Part shown: piece after piece, positions 1-7,273 of the stretch
How positions within the stretch are numbered: the stretch's first letter is position 1
How the letters are laid out: each line of letters starts with the position of its first letter
Assembly (NCBI GenBank): GCA_964626885.1
Contig: CAZVJA010000227.1
Location: 1 to 8,176, forward strand
Direction: 5' to 3'
Length of the DNA stretch: 8,176 nt
Origin: CAZVJA01 sp964626885
Lineage (GTDB): Bacteria > Planctomycetota > Planctomycetia > Planctomycetales > Planctomycetaceae
The notes under the pieces: generated by a model
Told to the model about the DNA's origin: nothing
Seen by the model: only the letters and a program-made list of their open reading frames with translations
Database searches by the model: none
Program-made: the position numbers and the translations under genes

Positions 1-124
1 CGCTCACGCCCCCTGCGGTGAGGAAAGATTCGCGCGGCGAGAGAAATCCGGATCCCGACGTCCCGCCGAATATCGCCGGGTCGATGGTGGCAACATTGAA
101 ATCGAGGAACAGGATTTGCTTGGT
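1..124 (-). other. Start of a further C-terminal domain, cut by the window edge
   Basis: Residues 2369-2409. TKQILFLDFNVATIDPAIFGG and SGFLSPRESFL follow the PPC-like domain. From memory, ILFLDFxGATxxxxxFGG followed by a LSPxxSFL block opens metalloprotease-like domains in other planctomycete proteins. Only about 40 residues are visible, with no catalytic motif, so this reading is tentative. Confidence 0.4.
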
Positions 125-3100
125 GCCGACGGGCGTCTGCTCGAGAGCGGGGCGGTTGACTCCCAGGTTCATCTTGTCGTCGCCGCTGGAACTGCCGTCG
201 ACGGCAATTGCGTACGTGCCGCTCGTGTCGATCACATACGACAGTGAGGCATTGCCATTTCCCAACAGCGGAGAACTATCCGGATATGCTCCGCTGAGGT
301 CTTGCGACGAGCCAATCAGCAGCGCGCCGCTTGGGAGCGGCTTATAGAGTGAAAGCGCATTTCCGGCGCCGAACACAGTGGCGCTCAACACATCTCCCGC
401 TTCGAGGTCAACAGTGTAGTAGTCGACGTCGGCGCCGTTTGCCAGATGACCATTGACAATCACCAACGGCGTTTCACCTCCTCCGGAGCCGAACGTGGGA
501 AGTGCCTCACCCGTGACCTGGGTATCGTTGGCGCCGCTGGTGCCGGGTGCTTCGAGTTCGTCGTAGACGCCGGGAACACCCTCCAGATCGTCATCCACGA
601 TCAAGATGGTGACGGCTTGGGAAACGGAGTCGGGAATTGCTCCGTCAGTATTGTTGCCGTCGATCGTGACGGTGACGGTCTTGTCCAATTCGACGTGAGG
701 ATCGTTGATGGCGGAAATGACGAGAGTGCCAACCGTTTTCCCCTCGGGAATGAAGATCGTTCGGACATCCTGATTCTGGAACAGGCTGTCAGTGCGCGTA
801 TAGTCGCTTTTTCCGAAATCAACCACGCCGGGACTCAGGTTGACGTATTTTGCCGAGCCGGAAAAGTTCAGGGCGATGGTCGCGCCGCCGGGGGGAGCCG
901 GGAAGCCCTGCAGCTTCGCTGTAATGATAGCGGTGCCGCCGTTTTCGCTGATCGTTGTGTCGGAAACAGATAGGCGTACGAGGGGCTTGTTGTCGATATT
1001 CGGAATGACCGCCGTGACCTGCTGCTCACCTCCCAAGATTCGCCCGTTGAAGACGGTATCGATGTTGACAATGATCGTTTCATTCGGCTCGATGAGTTGG
1101 TCATCGATCGCGCTAATCGTAAACGTTGTCGAAAGCGCGCCTTGGGGAATAGAGACGAACTGTGGTGCGGAGTAGTCGGTTCCCCGGGTCGCCGTGCCGG
1201 TGTAACCCAACTCCACGATCATGCCGGGACTCGGCTTGTCGGTGGTCAACGTGACCGTGGCCGAACCTCCCTCTTCCGGGACGATCGTGGGATTGATCGA
1301 CATCGAGACAAAGACGTTCGGCACCGGGGCATGGATGATGCCGTCGTCGTCGGTAATATAAGCAGTGACTTCAAGGTTGCCGAAAGTGGGGACGCCGTTT
1401 TGTATGGAGGTGATGCTGGCGACGACCGACTCAGTCGCTTCGATGACATCATCATTGACCCCGGCAAGGTCGATTGTGCCGGCCAGATTGCCGGCGGCGA
1501 TGGTAATCGATGTGCCGGATGCCGTGTAATCCAGTCCCTGGAAAGCAGTGCCGCTGAAGTCGAGGTTAACAACGACGGCATCGGTCCAGACGTGGTTCAA
1601 TGTGGCGCGAATCGTGGCTGTCCCGCCGTTTTCGGAAAACGGGCTCCCGAGAACTTCGAGCAAGACTTTCGGCAGGCTGTCGTCGTCGGCAATGACGGCC
1701 GTGACCTGCTGTTGCCCACCGGCTTCCATCCCACCGAGAACCGTGGTGATGTCGACGATCACAGTTTCGTCGGGCTGCTCGAGGATGGAATCGTCGATGC
1801 CGGTCAGCGTGATGCTTCCGGAAGTCTGCCCGGCCGGGATGACAATGAATGTTTCGGACGGAGTGTAATCGATCTGATTCGTCGCCGTTCCGGAGAACTG
1901 CAGATTCACGCGAATGTCATAGTCGACGATCTGGGCGGTGGTTGCGGTGACGGTGGCGACGCCGCCGTTCTCCGCGAAGGGGCTGCCTGTCAGCGAGAGC
2001 GTGACGTTGGGACCGACGCCGATTTGGGGCGGAACATCGAAAGCTTCCGTAACGGCGGTGGAGTTATGGTCCCCTCCATCCGCGGCGCTCAATCCCATTC
2101 CGCGGCGGGCAAAGGCCTGCCAGATGAGATTTGTGTTCGCACTGTCAAACAGCGCGGCATCGGCGGCGAGAATAGCGTCGCGCGCGTCGAGGAAGGTTGG
2201 GCTTGCCGGGGTGAGTTTAAGCCCTTCAACGACCAACCTCAACGCCGTATTATTGCCACCTGTCCCGTTGTACAAGTCGGCGTCGAAGCCGTCTTGCTGC
2301 ACCAACAGCCAATACATGTCCCACAGAACCGACGCCCAGACTTCCCCAACGTTGTGTTCTTCATCGGCTGGGGCACCATTGGGATTGGGAATATTCGTCA
2401 CATCGATCTGGAGGGGATCGATATCGTTATAGGTCAACGGATTGATCGACATATTGAAGGAGTAAGGGAATCTGCGAATCCCGAGTCCCGTCGAAGGATT
2501 TCCCAGGACGTAGTTTCCGACGGGATACGAATCATTCACCAGGTCCGTGGGCTTGGCGGTAAAGACAAGGGAGAAGAAGTCGCTCCAACCCTCTCCCATT
2601 CCGCTGCTCTGAATCCCTTGGAGAGCACCGGCATCGGCTGGTCCGCCGACGAGCCGGTTTGACACGCCGTGACCGTATTCATGCACGATGATTTCCGCGG
2701 CATTATCGCTGTCGCGGAACGGCGAGGTCAGGTCGAACTCATACATCTGCATGCGGGGCGAGATGCCATCGGGCGGAGTCGCAAAATTCGCGTTGTCGGA
2801 AACTCCGAAATCCGCCGCATCCTGAGCATCGGCCTGGACCGGATCATTACCCAATCCGTCCCCCGAATAGTTGGTGAACTGAAAATTTCCCGAGGCTTCG
2901 TCGAATCCGTAATGGGCCATGACATCGTGAACGATGTTGTTCCAATAAAACAGATTGACGATGGCCTCGTTCTGATTTTGCAACGGGCTCAAGCTGGGAT
3001 TGAAACTGTAGTTGTAGTTGTTGTTCGTGCCTCCGCTCGGTCGGGCGCCTCCCGTATCGTCGCCGTCGCGATCCTCTTGCGCGAAGACGTTGTTCCCGCG

Positions 3101-6100
3101 AGTATCGGTAAATTCATCACCGGACGAGCCGTTGGTATCGTGCCAACCGAAGGGGGAAGCCGTCGGATCGGCGGGATTTGTGACGATGCTATGGCTGCCG
3201 GGCAATCCAGGTCCGTCATCCGGACTTTCCAACGGCAAGGGGAAGACTCGGTAGCTGGCGCTGTCAGTCCAGTTCGCCACGTAGAGGATGGTCCCTGTTT
3301 GAGCGTCGACGAGGACGTTCAACCAGTCTGCGCTGTTGCGCATGTTGATAACCATATTCCAAACAAGCCGCGACTCGCCGCGCTCGATCGGTAGAATGGA
3401 CAGTTCCACGGTGATAGGATCGCGCGAGATTCCACCGTCCGTGAATACGACGGATTGAGTCGGTCCGCCGGTTGCCGAGGAGACTTGTAACGGATTCGTA
3501 ATCGCGACGCCGAGTTGCCCAGCGGCGCTCTCGACCGCCTGTCGCGCGGTCAAAGTCGGGGTGAGGGTGTTCAGCGAGCCGGCGACATTCGGGGCGAAAC
3601 TGTTTCCGAAGACGAGGATCTCCCCGGTTCCGGCGACACCGGAATTCACCACCGAGCCGAAAACTTGCAGACCGGAATACATCTGCTGCAGGTAAACATA
3701 GGTCAAGCCGCTTTGCGCGCTGGCATGGCTGCTGCTGACGAGGAATTCCTGTGTATCGGTGGGAACAAGTCCGAACAAATCTTTGTGCGCCTGCAGGAAG
3801 TCGAATGTGATTTGGATCGGATCGCCCGTCGAGGCGCTGGTCAGGTATCCGCTGTAATTCATCAAGTAGGATAAAGTTCCAAGGTCGTCCTCCGTGCGCG
3901 CCACAAGTTCGGGGAATTGGAGTTGGAACGTCGAGAGCGCCGCCTCCTGGGTTGCGGTTAGGGGCTTCTTATTGATGACAAACGACTGCGTCGAGTTCGC
4001 TAGTCCGTCGCTGACCGTGACGGTCACTTGAAACACCCCGAAGTAGTCGCTCGGAGGTGTGACGGTGAGTGTGTTCCCGATCACGGCGGCATTGATGCTC
4101 GGCGGTGCTTTCGGGTTCCACAAATTGGCGGGATTCACGTAGGCCGAGGTACCGAGGCTCGCTACGAACGTGCTCGTGGGCACGCTTCCACCCCAGCGAT
4201 ACAGGTCTCCATTCTTGAACAGCAGGTACCAACCGTCAGACCCTTGTAAGTATTTTTCACCATAACCACGCGCGTTCTGAAAGTAATTGTTGTCGACCAG
4301 GTTCTGGTCGGCCGACAGGCCAAGGTTCTGGTCGAGTTGATATAGATCGCTTCCCGGATCGACGACGACCGTGTACGTCAGCGGGTCATTATCACCGTCG
4401 CTGACTGGCAGAATGACGTTTGCGCTGGCGGCATCCCGATAGATCGTCTGACCGGAGATCGGACCAAGAACCGGCGCAACATTGCCGACGGTGACCAGGA
4501 ACGTTCCCACGTCATCGCTCACGTTGTCTCGGACGTGGACTTTGACTTGAAACTGGCCGGTGTAGGCCGCGCTCGGGTTGATCGTCAGAGTGGTTCCGTT
4601 GATGGAACCGACGACATCGCCGGCGGCCAAGGGATGGTTCGGGTCGATACTCGTGAATTCGAAGGAATAGATCGGCGTACCAGTTGCTCCCGACGTCGGC
4701 AAACTGACCGAAATCACGTCCTGTGAATGCGGCATTGTCTGGTTCGCCAGAGGCAGCAAGTCGATCTGCCCCGCGGGCGTAGCCGGTTGGCCGACTGTCA
4801 GCGACAGCTTCGGCCGCTGGGAGATAGTTGTTCCTTCGCTCGAAGTGAACCCGAGACTATCGCTGGTCGCGTTGTCATAATCCTGTATTACGAAACCGAA
4901 ATTGGTGGATGGGTTGTTGATCCACCCCTGAATCACCGCCAGTGCCGCGGCATTGAGTTGGAACGTCTTCAAACCGGTGGTTGTCGATGTTAACGTGCCG
5001 AGGACAACCGTATCGCGATCGCTCGTTCCCGCGGCGCCGAGTACTCCCCACTGCTGCCCATCGGCTGCTTGTAACCAGGTTGCCTGGTTTTCGGACCAGG
5101 ACCGCTTCATCGCGTACAGCTCGTAGGTATGGGGTGATGTATCGGTGACATTAATCGTGATGGTCGCCGCGCTCACCTGGTTGCCGGGAGCAATCGAAGA
5201 GATGTCCCAGCGAATCAGTCCTGCTTCGTCCGGAAGTCCGTCGACCCGGACAATGGACGAAGTGCCGTTGTTTTGTTCCTCGCTTGCCGCGCGAATGTAC
5301 GTGTCGTCGTTCCCTGTGTAACCGTTGACACCATTCTGGAAAGAAACCGTCGACGACGATCCGGAGCTGTTTGGAAGGACTGTCACTGAGACGTCATCTG
5401 TCCGTACGTATTGCCCATCGTTGGCCGTCAGCCGCAGCACGTAGGTGCCGGCCGCGCTGAAGGTCGCCGCGGCGTCAATCAGCGACGCTGTCGTAAAAGT
5501 GACGGTTCCCGGACCGCTGACGACGCTCCAGGTTGTCGCGAGGGGACCGGAGATTCCATCGTCGGTTACGGTAGCGTTGAGATGCAGCGTGTTCGACTGC
5601 GCGATCGTCCGGTCGGGACCGGCATCGACCACGGGAGGCTGGTTGACCGGCAAGGCGTTAACTGTGACGGTCACTGTATCGGTCGAGGTAAACGTGCCAT
5701 CGTTGCTCTGCAATTGCAGCACGTAGATTCCCGCGGCGCTGAATGTCGCGGTCGTTTTGGCCGACGAGGCGCTGCCGAAAGTGACTGATCCAGGGCCACT
5801 GAGCAACGTCCAGCCCGCGGTCACCGGTAAAGCATTCGGATCGGGCGTGGAGTTATCCACCACGACTCCGTTGAGGTTGGCAATTTGATTCAAGAGGATC
5901 GTCAGGTCATCACCGGCGGAAACAGCCGGCGCGGTGTTACCCCCCAGCTCATACACGGTGATCGTGACCCGATCGGTGGTGGTTGCGATTCCATCACTGG
6001 CCGAAAGCTGCAAGACATAGGTGCCCGCGGCGTTAAAGGTCGCCGTCGTGACGCGTGTATCAGCGTTGGAGAACGTCGCCGTGCCGGGTCCGCTGACTTG

Positions 6101-7228
6101 CGTCCAATGCGTCGTGATGGGGTTCACGGCGGCGACGCCGTCGTCGGTAACGTTACCGTTCAAATGAAGAGTTGACGTTAGGAACACGGCCTGATCCGGA
6201 CCGGCATCGACGACCGGCGCGACGTTGCCCGACGGGTCGATCACATCGATCACGACGATATCCATCGTGGCGAGTTCGCCGTCGTCCGCCCGCAGCCGGA
6301 GAACGTACGTTCCCGCGGCACTGAAGGTCGCCGTTGTATCCACGCCGCCGGCATTGCCGATCGTTACGTTCCCTGGTCCGCTGACGACGGCCCAGTTTGT
6401 GGTTACGCTTCCCGGTTTCGTCGGCAGCCCGTCATCCGAAACGGTTCCGTTGAGCGAAACCGTCTGACCAAAAATAACGGATTGATCGAGACCGGCGTCA
6501 ACAGCCGGCGCCAAGTTCCCATTCGTACCGCCAGTCCCGGTATAGCTGATTGAAAACGTCGGCCGATTCGCGGCAACCGCCGCTTCCCTGGAATCGAAGG
6601 ACAACCCGTCGGCACTGCCCAGGTAGTCCTGAATGATCAGCCCGTGATTCGATGACGGGTCGTCGACCCACTTTTGCACGACCGCCACGCCGGCGGCGTT
6701 CAGATTGACCGTCACGGTTCCAGTCGCGGTCGCGGTGAGCGTTCCTAGCACGGCGGTTCCATGGTCGGTTACCCCCTGTGCTCCGTCGATCTCCCAGCTT
6801 TGCCCCAGGCTCGGCCAGTCGAACGCGACCTCCGTCGGATTCCACGAACGCAACACCTCATAGATTTCCCACGTTCCGACCGAAGGATCGGTCACGTGAA
6901 ACGTCAACGACGCCGACTGCACCTGACTCCCGGCCGCAATGTCGCTTGTATCGATCCTGAACAACGCCGCGATATCCGGCGCACCATCGATCAGGATTGT
7001 CGTTTCGGTGCTGAAATTGTCCTCGCTGTCGTTTGTGCTCCCCTTGATGTACGTATCGTCCGACAACACTCCGGAGAGTTCCAGCGGAGTACCGGACAAC
7101 AACGTGCGTGTCTCGAGCATTTCGAGGCCGAACAGGGCGGCGGGCTTCGACGGCTTCCGGCGCTTGAGGAATCTCGATCCAACATGTCGCGACCGACGAT
7201 ACGAGCTGAGCCAGGACGTCATACGCAT
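1..7228 (-). CDS. Giant secreted multidomain M36 (fungalysin-type) metallopeptidase/adhesin, C-terminus beyond window
   Basis: The frame is open from the ATG at 7228 to the left edge: 2,409 residues, no stop, C-terminus missing. Approximate domain order by residue: LEPR-XLL-like N-terminus 1-46; DNRLRE 56-230; four PKD-like repeats 238-618; DNRLRE 632-811; two cadherin-like repeats 825-1089; FTP/PepSY-like propeptide 1090-1329; M36 catalytic domain 1330-1735; four Calx-beta repeats 1741-2213; PPC-like 2225-2361; start of another domain from 2369. Zinc-site residues seen: H1516, E1517 and H1520 in HEYGH, and E1546 in GMGEGWSD. M36 enzymes are secreted zinc endopeptidases; the other modules are extracellular binding or spacer domains, several usually calcium-stabilised. 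The start is supported by GGAG seven bases upstream. A second ATG two codons later (7222) is possible. The N-terminus is basic and lacks a classical hydrophobic signal core, as is common in this planctomycete class. Export, cell-surface or matrix location, and substrate are inferred. Confidence 0.95.
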   Translation of the reverse strand, partial: MRMTSWLSSYRRSRHVGSRFLKRRKPSKPAALFGLEMLETRTLLSGTPLELSGVLSDDTYIKGSTNDSEDNFSTETTILIDGAPDIAALFRIDTSDIAAGSQVQSASLTFHVTDPSVGTWEIYEVLRSWNPTEVAFDWPSLGQSWEIDGAQGVTDHGTAVLGTLTATATGTVTVNLNAAGVAVVQKWVDDPSSNHGLIIQDYLGSADGLSFDSREAAVAANRPTFSISYTGTGGTNGNLAPAVDAGLDQSVIFGQTVSLNGTVSDDGLPTKPGSVTTNWAVVSGPGNVTIGNAGGVDTTATFSAAGTYVLRLRADDGELATMDIVVIDVIDPSGNVAPVVDAGPDQAVFLTSTLHLNGNVTDDGVAAVNPITTHWTQVSGPGTATFSNADTRVTTATFNAAGTYVLQLSASDGIATTTDRVTITVYELGGNTAPAVSAGDDLTILLNQIANLNGVVVDNSTPDPNALPVTAGWTLLSGPGSVTFGSASSAKTTATFSAAGIYVLQLQSNDGTFTSTDTVTVTVNALPVNQPPVVDAGPDRTIAQSNTLHLNATVTDDGISGPLATTWSVVSGPGTVTFTTASLIDAAATFSAAGTYVLRLTANDGQYVRTDDVSVTVLPNSSGSSSTVSFQNGVNGYTGNDDTYIRAASEEQNNGTSSIVRVDGLPDEAGLIRWDISSIAPGNQVSAATITINVTDTSPHTYELYAMKRSWSENQATWLQAADGQQWGVLGAAGTSDRDTVVLGTLTSTTTGLKTFQLNAAALAVIQGWINNPSTNFGFVIQDYDNATSDSLGFTSSEGTTISQRPKLSLTVGQPATPAGQIDLLPLANQTMPHSQDVISVSLPTSGATGTPIYSFEFTSIDPNHPLAAGDVVGSINGTTLTINPSAAYTGQFQVKVHVRDNVSDDVGTFLVTVGNVAPVLGPISGQTIYRDAASANVILPVSDGDNDPLTYTVVVDPGSDLYQLDQNLGLSADQNLVDNNYFQNARGYGEKYLQGSDGWYLLFKNGDLYRWGGSVPTSTFVASLGTSAYVNPANLWNPKAPPSINAAVIGNTLTVTPPSDYFGVFQVTVTVSDGLANSTQSFVINKKPLTATQEAALSTFQLQFPELVARTEDDLGTLSYLMNYSGYLTSASTGDPIQITFDFLQAHKDLFGLVPTDTQEFLVSSSHASAQSGLTYVYLQQMYSGLQVFGSVVNSGVAGTGEILVFGNSFAPNVAGSLNTLTPTLTARQAVESAAGQLGVAITNPLQVSSATGGPTQSVVFTDGGISRDPITVELSILPIERGESRLVWNMVINMRNSADWLNVLVDAQTGTILYVANWTDSASYRVFPLPLESPDDGPGLPGSHSIVTNPADPTASPFGWHDTNGSSGDEFTDTRGNNVFAQEDRDGDDTGGARPSGGTNNNYNYSFNPSLSPLQNQNEAIVNLFYWNNIVHDVMAHYGFDEASGNFQFTNYSGDGLGNDPVQADAQDAADFGVSDNANFATPPDGISPRMQMYEFDLTSPFRDSDNAAEIIVHEYGHGVSNRLVGGPADAGALQGIQSSGMGEGWSDFFSLVFTAKPTDLVNDSYPVGNYVLGNPSTGLGIRRFPYSFNMSINPLTYNDIDPLQIDVTNIPNPNGAPADEEHNVGEVWASVLWDMYWLLVQQDGFDADLYNGTGGNNTALRLVVEGLKLTPASPTFLDARDAILAADAALFDSANTNLIWQAFARRGMGLSAADGGDHNSTAVTEAFDVPPQIGVGPNVTLSLTGSPFAENGGVATVTATTAQIVDYDIRVNLQFSGTATNQIDYTPSETFIVIPAGQTSGSITLTGIDDSILEQPDETVIVDITTVLGGMEAGGQQQVTAVIADDDSLPKVLLEVLGSPFSENGGTATIRATLNHVWTDAVVVNLDFSGTAFQGLDYTASGTSITIAAGNLAGTIDLAGVNDDVIEATESVVASITSIQNGVPTFGNLEVTAYITDDDGIIHAPVPNVFVSMSINPTIVPEEGGSATVTLTTDKPSPGMIVELGYTGTATRGTDYSAPQFVSIPQGALSTTFTISAIDDQLIEPNETIIVNIDTVFNGRILGGEQQVTAVIPNIDNKPLVRLSVSDTTISENGGTAIITAKLQGFPAPPGGATIALNFSGSAKYVNLSPGVVDFGKSDYTRTDSLFQNQDVRTIFIPEGKTVGTLVISAINDPHVELDKTVTVTIDGNNTDGAIPDSVSQAVTILIVDDDLEGVPGVYDELEAPGTSGANDTQVTGEALPTFGSGGGETPLVIVNGHLANGADVDYYTVDLEAGDVLSATVFGAGNALSLYKPLPSGALLIGSSQDLSGAYPDSSPLLGNGNASLSYVIDTSGTYAIAVDGSSSGDDKMNLGVNRPALEQTPVGTKQILFLDFNVATIDPAIFGGTSGSGFLSPRESFLTAGGVS
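146..556 (-). other. PPC-like (pre-peptidase C-terminal) domain
   Basis: Residues 2225-2361. ANGADVDYYTVDLEAGDVLS (2263-2282) is the typical start of the core of PPC domains, followed by LSLYKP and later by SYVIDTSGTYAIAVDG. PPC domains are beta-sandwiches attached to secreted bacterial peptidases and sometimes removed after secretion. The long linker before it (GTSGANDTQVTGEALPTFGS) is glycine- and threonine-rich. Confidence 0.75.
590..2008 (-). repeat. Four tandem Calx-beta repeats
   Basis: Residues 1741-1850, 1854-1961, 1971-2079 and 2084-2213. Each has a (S/P)ENGG- or PEEGG-like strand, FSGTAxxxxDY, a strand of the form IxIPxGxxxxxxTLxxxDD, an E-rich (I/V)E(x)xE(T/S)V strand, and a final VTAxIxDDD. 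Calx-beta domains bind calcium in Na+/Ca2+ exchangers and are common in bacterial adhesins. Repeats 1, 2 and 4 end in DDD; repeat 3 ends IPNIDN and has lost that acidic triplet. Repeat 4 is about 20 residues longer than the rest because of an insert around residues 2128-2153. Confidence 0.88.
2024..3241 (-). other. M36 fungalysin-type zinc metallopeptidase catalytic domain
   Basis: Residues 1330-1735, close to the roughly 400 residues usual for the mature enzyme. Conserved blocks in order: SPFGWHD; NEAIVNLFYWNNIVHDVMAH (1420-1439) with YGFDEASGNF after it; SPRMQMYEF; the zinc-binding and catalytic AEIIVHEYGHGVSNRLVGG (1511-1529: H1516 and H1520 ligands, E1517 catalytic); SSGMGEGWSDFF with the third ligand E1546; and HNVGEVWASVLWDMYW (1625-1640). 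The domain ends near DGGDHNSTAVTEAFDVP. Every residue needed for activity that I can recognise is present, so the enzyme should be active after maturation. Confidence 0.93.
3242..3961 (-). other. FTP/PepSY-like propeptide of the M36 peptidase
   Basis: Residues 1090-1329. DTQEFLVSSS (1158-1167) and GLTYVYLQQMYSGLQVFG (1174-1191) match the fungalysin/thermolysin propeptide motif, in which a strand ending in YxQxYxGLxVFG is typical. LTARQAVESAAGQLGV (1226-1241) looks like a PepSY-type helix. DAQTGTILYVANW (1308-1320) resembles the end of PepSY domains. In known M36 and M4 enzymes this region inhibits and chaperones the catalytic domain until it is cleaved off. Here it lies about 1,100 residues from the N-terminus rather than near it. 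Confidence 0.75.
3962..4756 (-). repeat. Two cadherin-like repeats
   Basis: Residues 825-1089. Repeat 1 (825-915) opens PLANQTMPHSQDVISVSLP and ends with YTGQFQVKVHVRD, GTFLVTV. Repeat 2 (916-1089) opens NVAPVLGPISGQTI, continues with VSDGDNDPLTYTVVVDPG, and ends SDYFGVFQVTVTVSDG, NSTQSFVI. The paired opening and the YxGxFQVxVxVxD closing match cadherin-like/Ig-like repeats of bacterial surface proteins. Repeat 2 is almost twice as long because of an internal insert, listed separately. The closing NKKP joins it to the protease propeptide. Confidence 0.7.
4109..4351 (-). other. Aromatic/Asn-rich module inserted in the second cadherin-like repeat
   Basis: Residues 960-1040. The segment begins SDLYQLDQNLGL and contains NNYFQNARGYGEKYL, GSDGWYLLFKNGDLYRWGG, TFVASLGTSAYVNPANLWNP. 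It is rich in W, Y, F and N and splits the cadherin-like repeat between its early DxDNDPLTYTV strand and its late FGVFQVTVTV strand. From memory, similar YQLD...GWYxxxxxGxLYRW...LVASL segments recur in other planctomycete giant proteins. I know no function or family name for it. The repeated D/E-D-Q-N-L words (residues 965-969 and 975-978) give a short internal repeat. Confidence 0.6.
4796..5335 (-). other. DNRLRE domain 2
   Basis: Residues 632-811. It repeats the plan of domain 1: GNDDTYIRAAS, GLIRWDISSI, ATITINV, YELYAMKRSW, QGWINNPSTNFGFVIQDY, and QRPKLSLTV at the end. Local matches (DDTYI, the closing NxGxxIQDY and RPxxS blocks) suggest an old internal duplication, and the two copies flank the PKD array. 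The glycine/asparagine-rich linker just before it (QNGVNGYTGN) is probably flexible. Confidence 0.8.
5375..6517 (-). repeat. Four tandem PKD-like repeats (about 96 residues, 288 bp each)
   Basis: Repeats at residues 238-329, 335-427, 431-525 and 531-618. Each opens with an APxVxAGxDQ-like block, has LNGxVxDDG and WxxxSGPGxxTF, and closes with TFSAAGTYVLxLxxxDG and a TVTVxV-like strand. The core Phe of TFSAAGTYV falls at residues 302, 398, 496 and 590, so the spacing is 96, 98 and 94 residues. The similarity is also visible in the DNA of the TFSAAGTYV block. PKD-like Ig folds usually act as spacers or protein/polysaccharide-contact modules in secreted enzymes. Confidence 0.85.
6539..7063 (-). 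other. DNRLRE domain 1
   Basis: Residues 56-230. It begins SDDTYIKGST, has ALFRIDTSDI, ASLTFHV, IYEVLRSW, a repeat of G/T/V residues, then KWVDDPSSNHGLIIQDY and RPTFSISY. This is the usual order of blocks in DNRLRE domains: an opening DTYI, an aliphatic-F-D strand, a W-rich middle, a NxGLxI strand and a closing RPxLxxxY. These domains are found in secreted bacterial proteins and resemble carbohydrate-binding beta-sandwiches. The ligand cannot be read from the sequence. Confidence 0.8.
7091..7228 (-). other. LEPR-XLL-like planctomycete N-terminal sorting region
   Basis: Residues 1-46. A basic segment (RRSR, then KRRKPSKP) is followed by FGLEMLETRTLLSG at residues 33-46. The LExxExRxLLS pattern matches the N-terminal motif known from many very large planctomycete proteins (LEPR-XLL). 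There is no long hydrophobic stretch like a Sec signal peptide. The function of the motif is not established; a role in export or processing is inferred from the proteins that carry it. Confidence 0.85.
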
Positions 7229-7235
7229 GAATAAA

Positions 7236-7239
7236 CTCC
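7236..7239 (-). promoter_or_regulatory. Shine-Dalgarno site of the giant M36 gene
   Basis: Minus-strand GGAG followed by TTTATTC and the ATG at 7228 (seven-base spacing). It supports 7228 over the second in-frame ATG at 7222, which would leave a spacing of 13. Confidence 0.7.
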
Positions 7240-7273
7240 GGCTTTCGACTTCAGGCCGAATAGATAACGTTCA

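Noticed and set aside
590..2008. CRISPR-like or satellite repeat
   Set aside because: The repetition is at protein-domain level (Calx-beta) with diverged DNA and no short identical repeats and spacers.
1097..2662. Plus-strand 521-codon reading frame, with similar ones at 446-973, 2669-3394 and 3515-3874
   Set aside because: All lie exactly codon-on-codon opposite the M36 gene. They stay open because Leu TTA/CTA and Ser TCA codons are rare on the coding strand. Their translations show no recognisable domain, while the minus frame is full of them.
4535..6175. Smaller plus-strand frames (63-125 codons) across the DNRLRE and PKD regions
   Set aside because: They are in the same antisense register and repeat with the PKD period, as expected for shadows of a repetitive gene.
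6498..6845. Minus-strand 115-codon frame, with others at 3969-4232 and 6403-6615
   Set aside because: They overlap the continuous M36 frame in a different register, are Arg-rich and low-complexity, and have no ribosome site.
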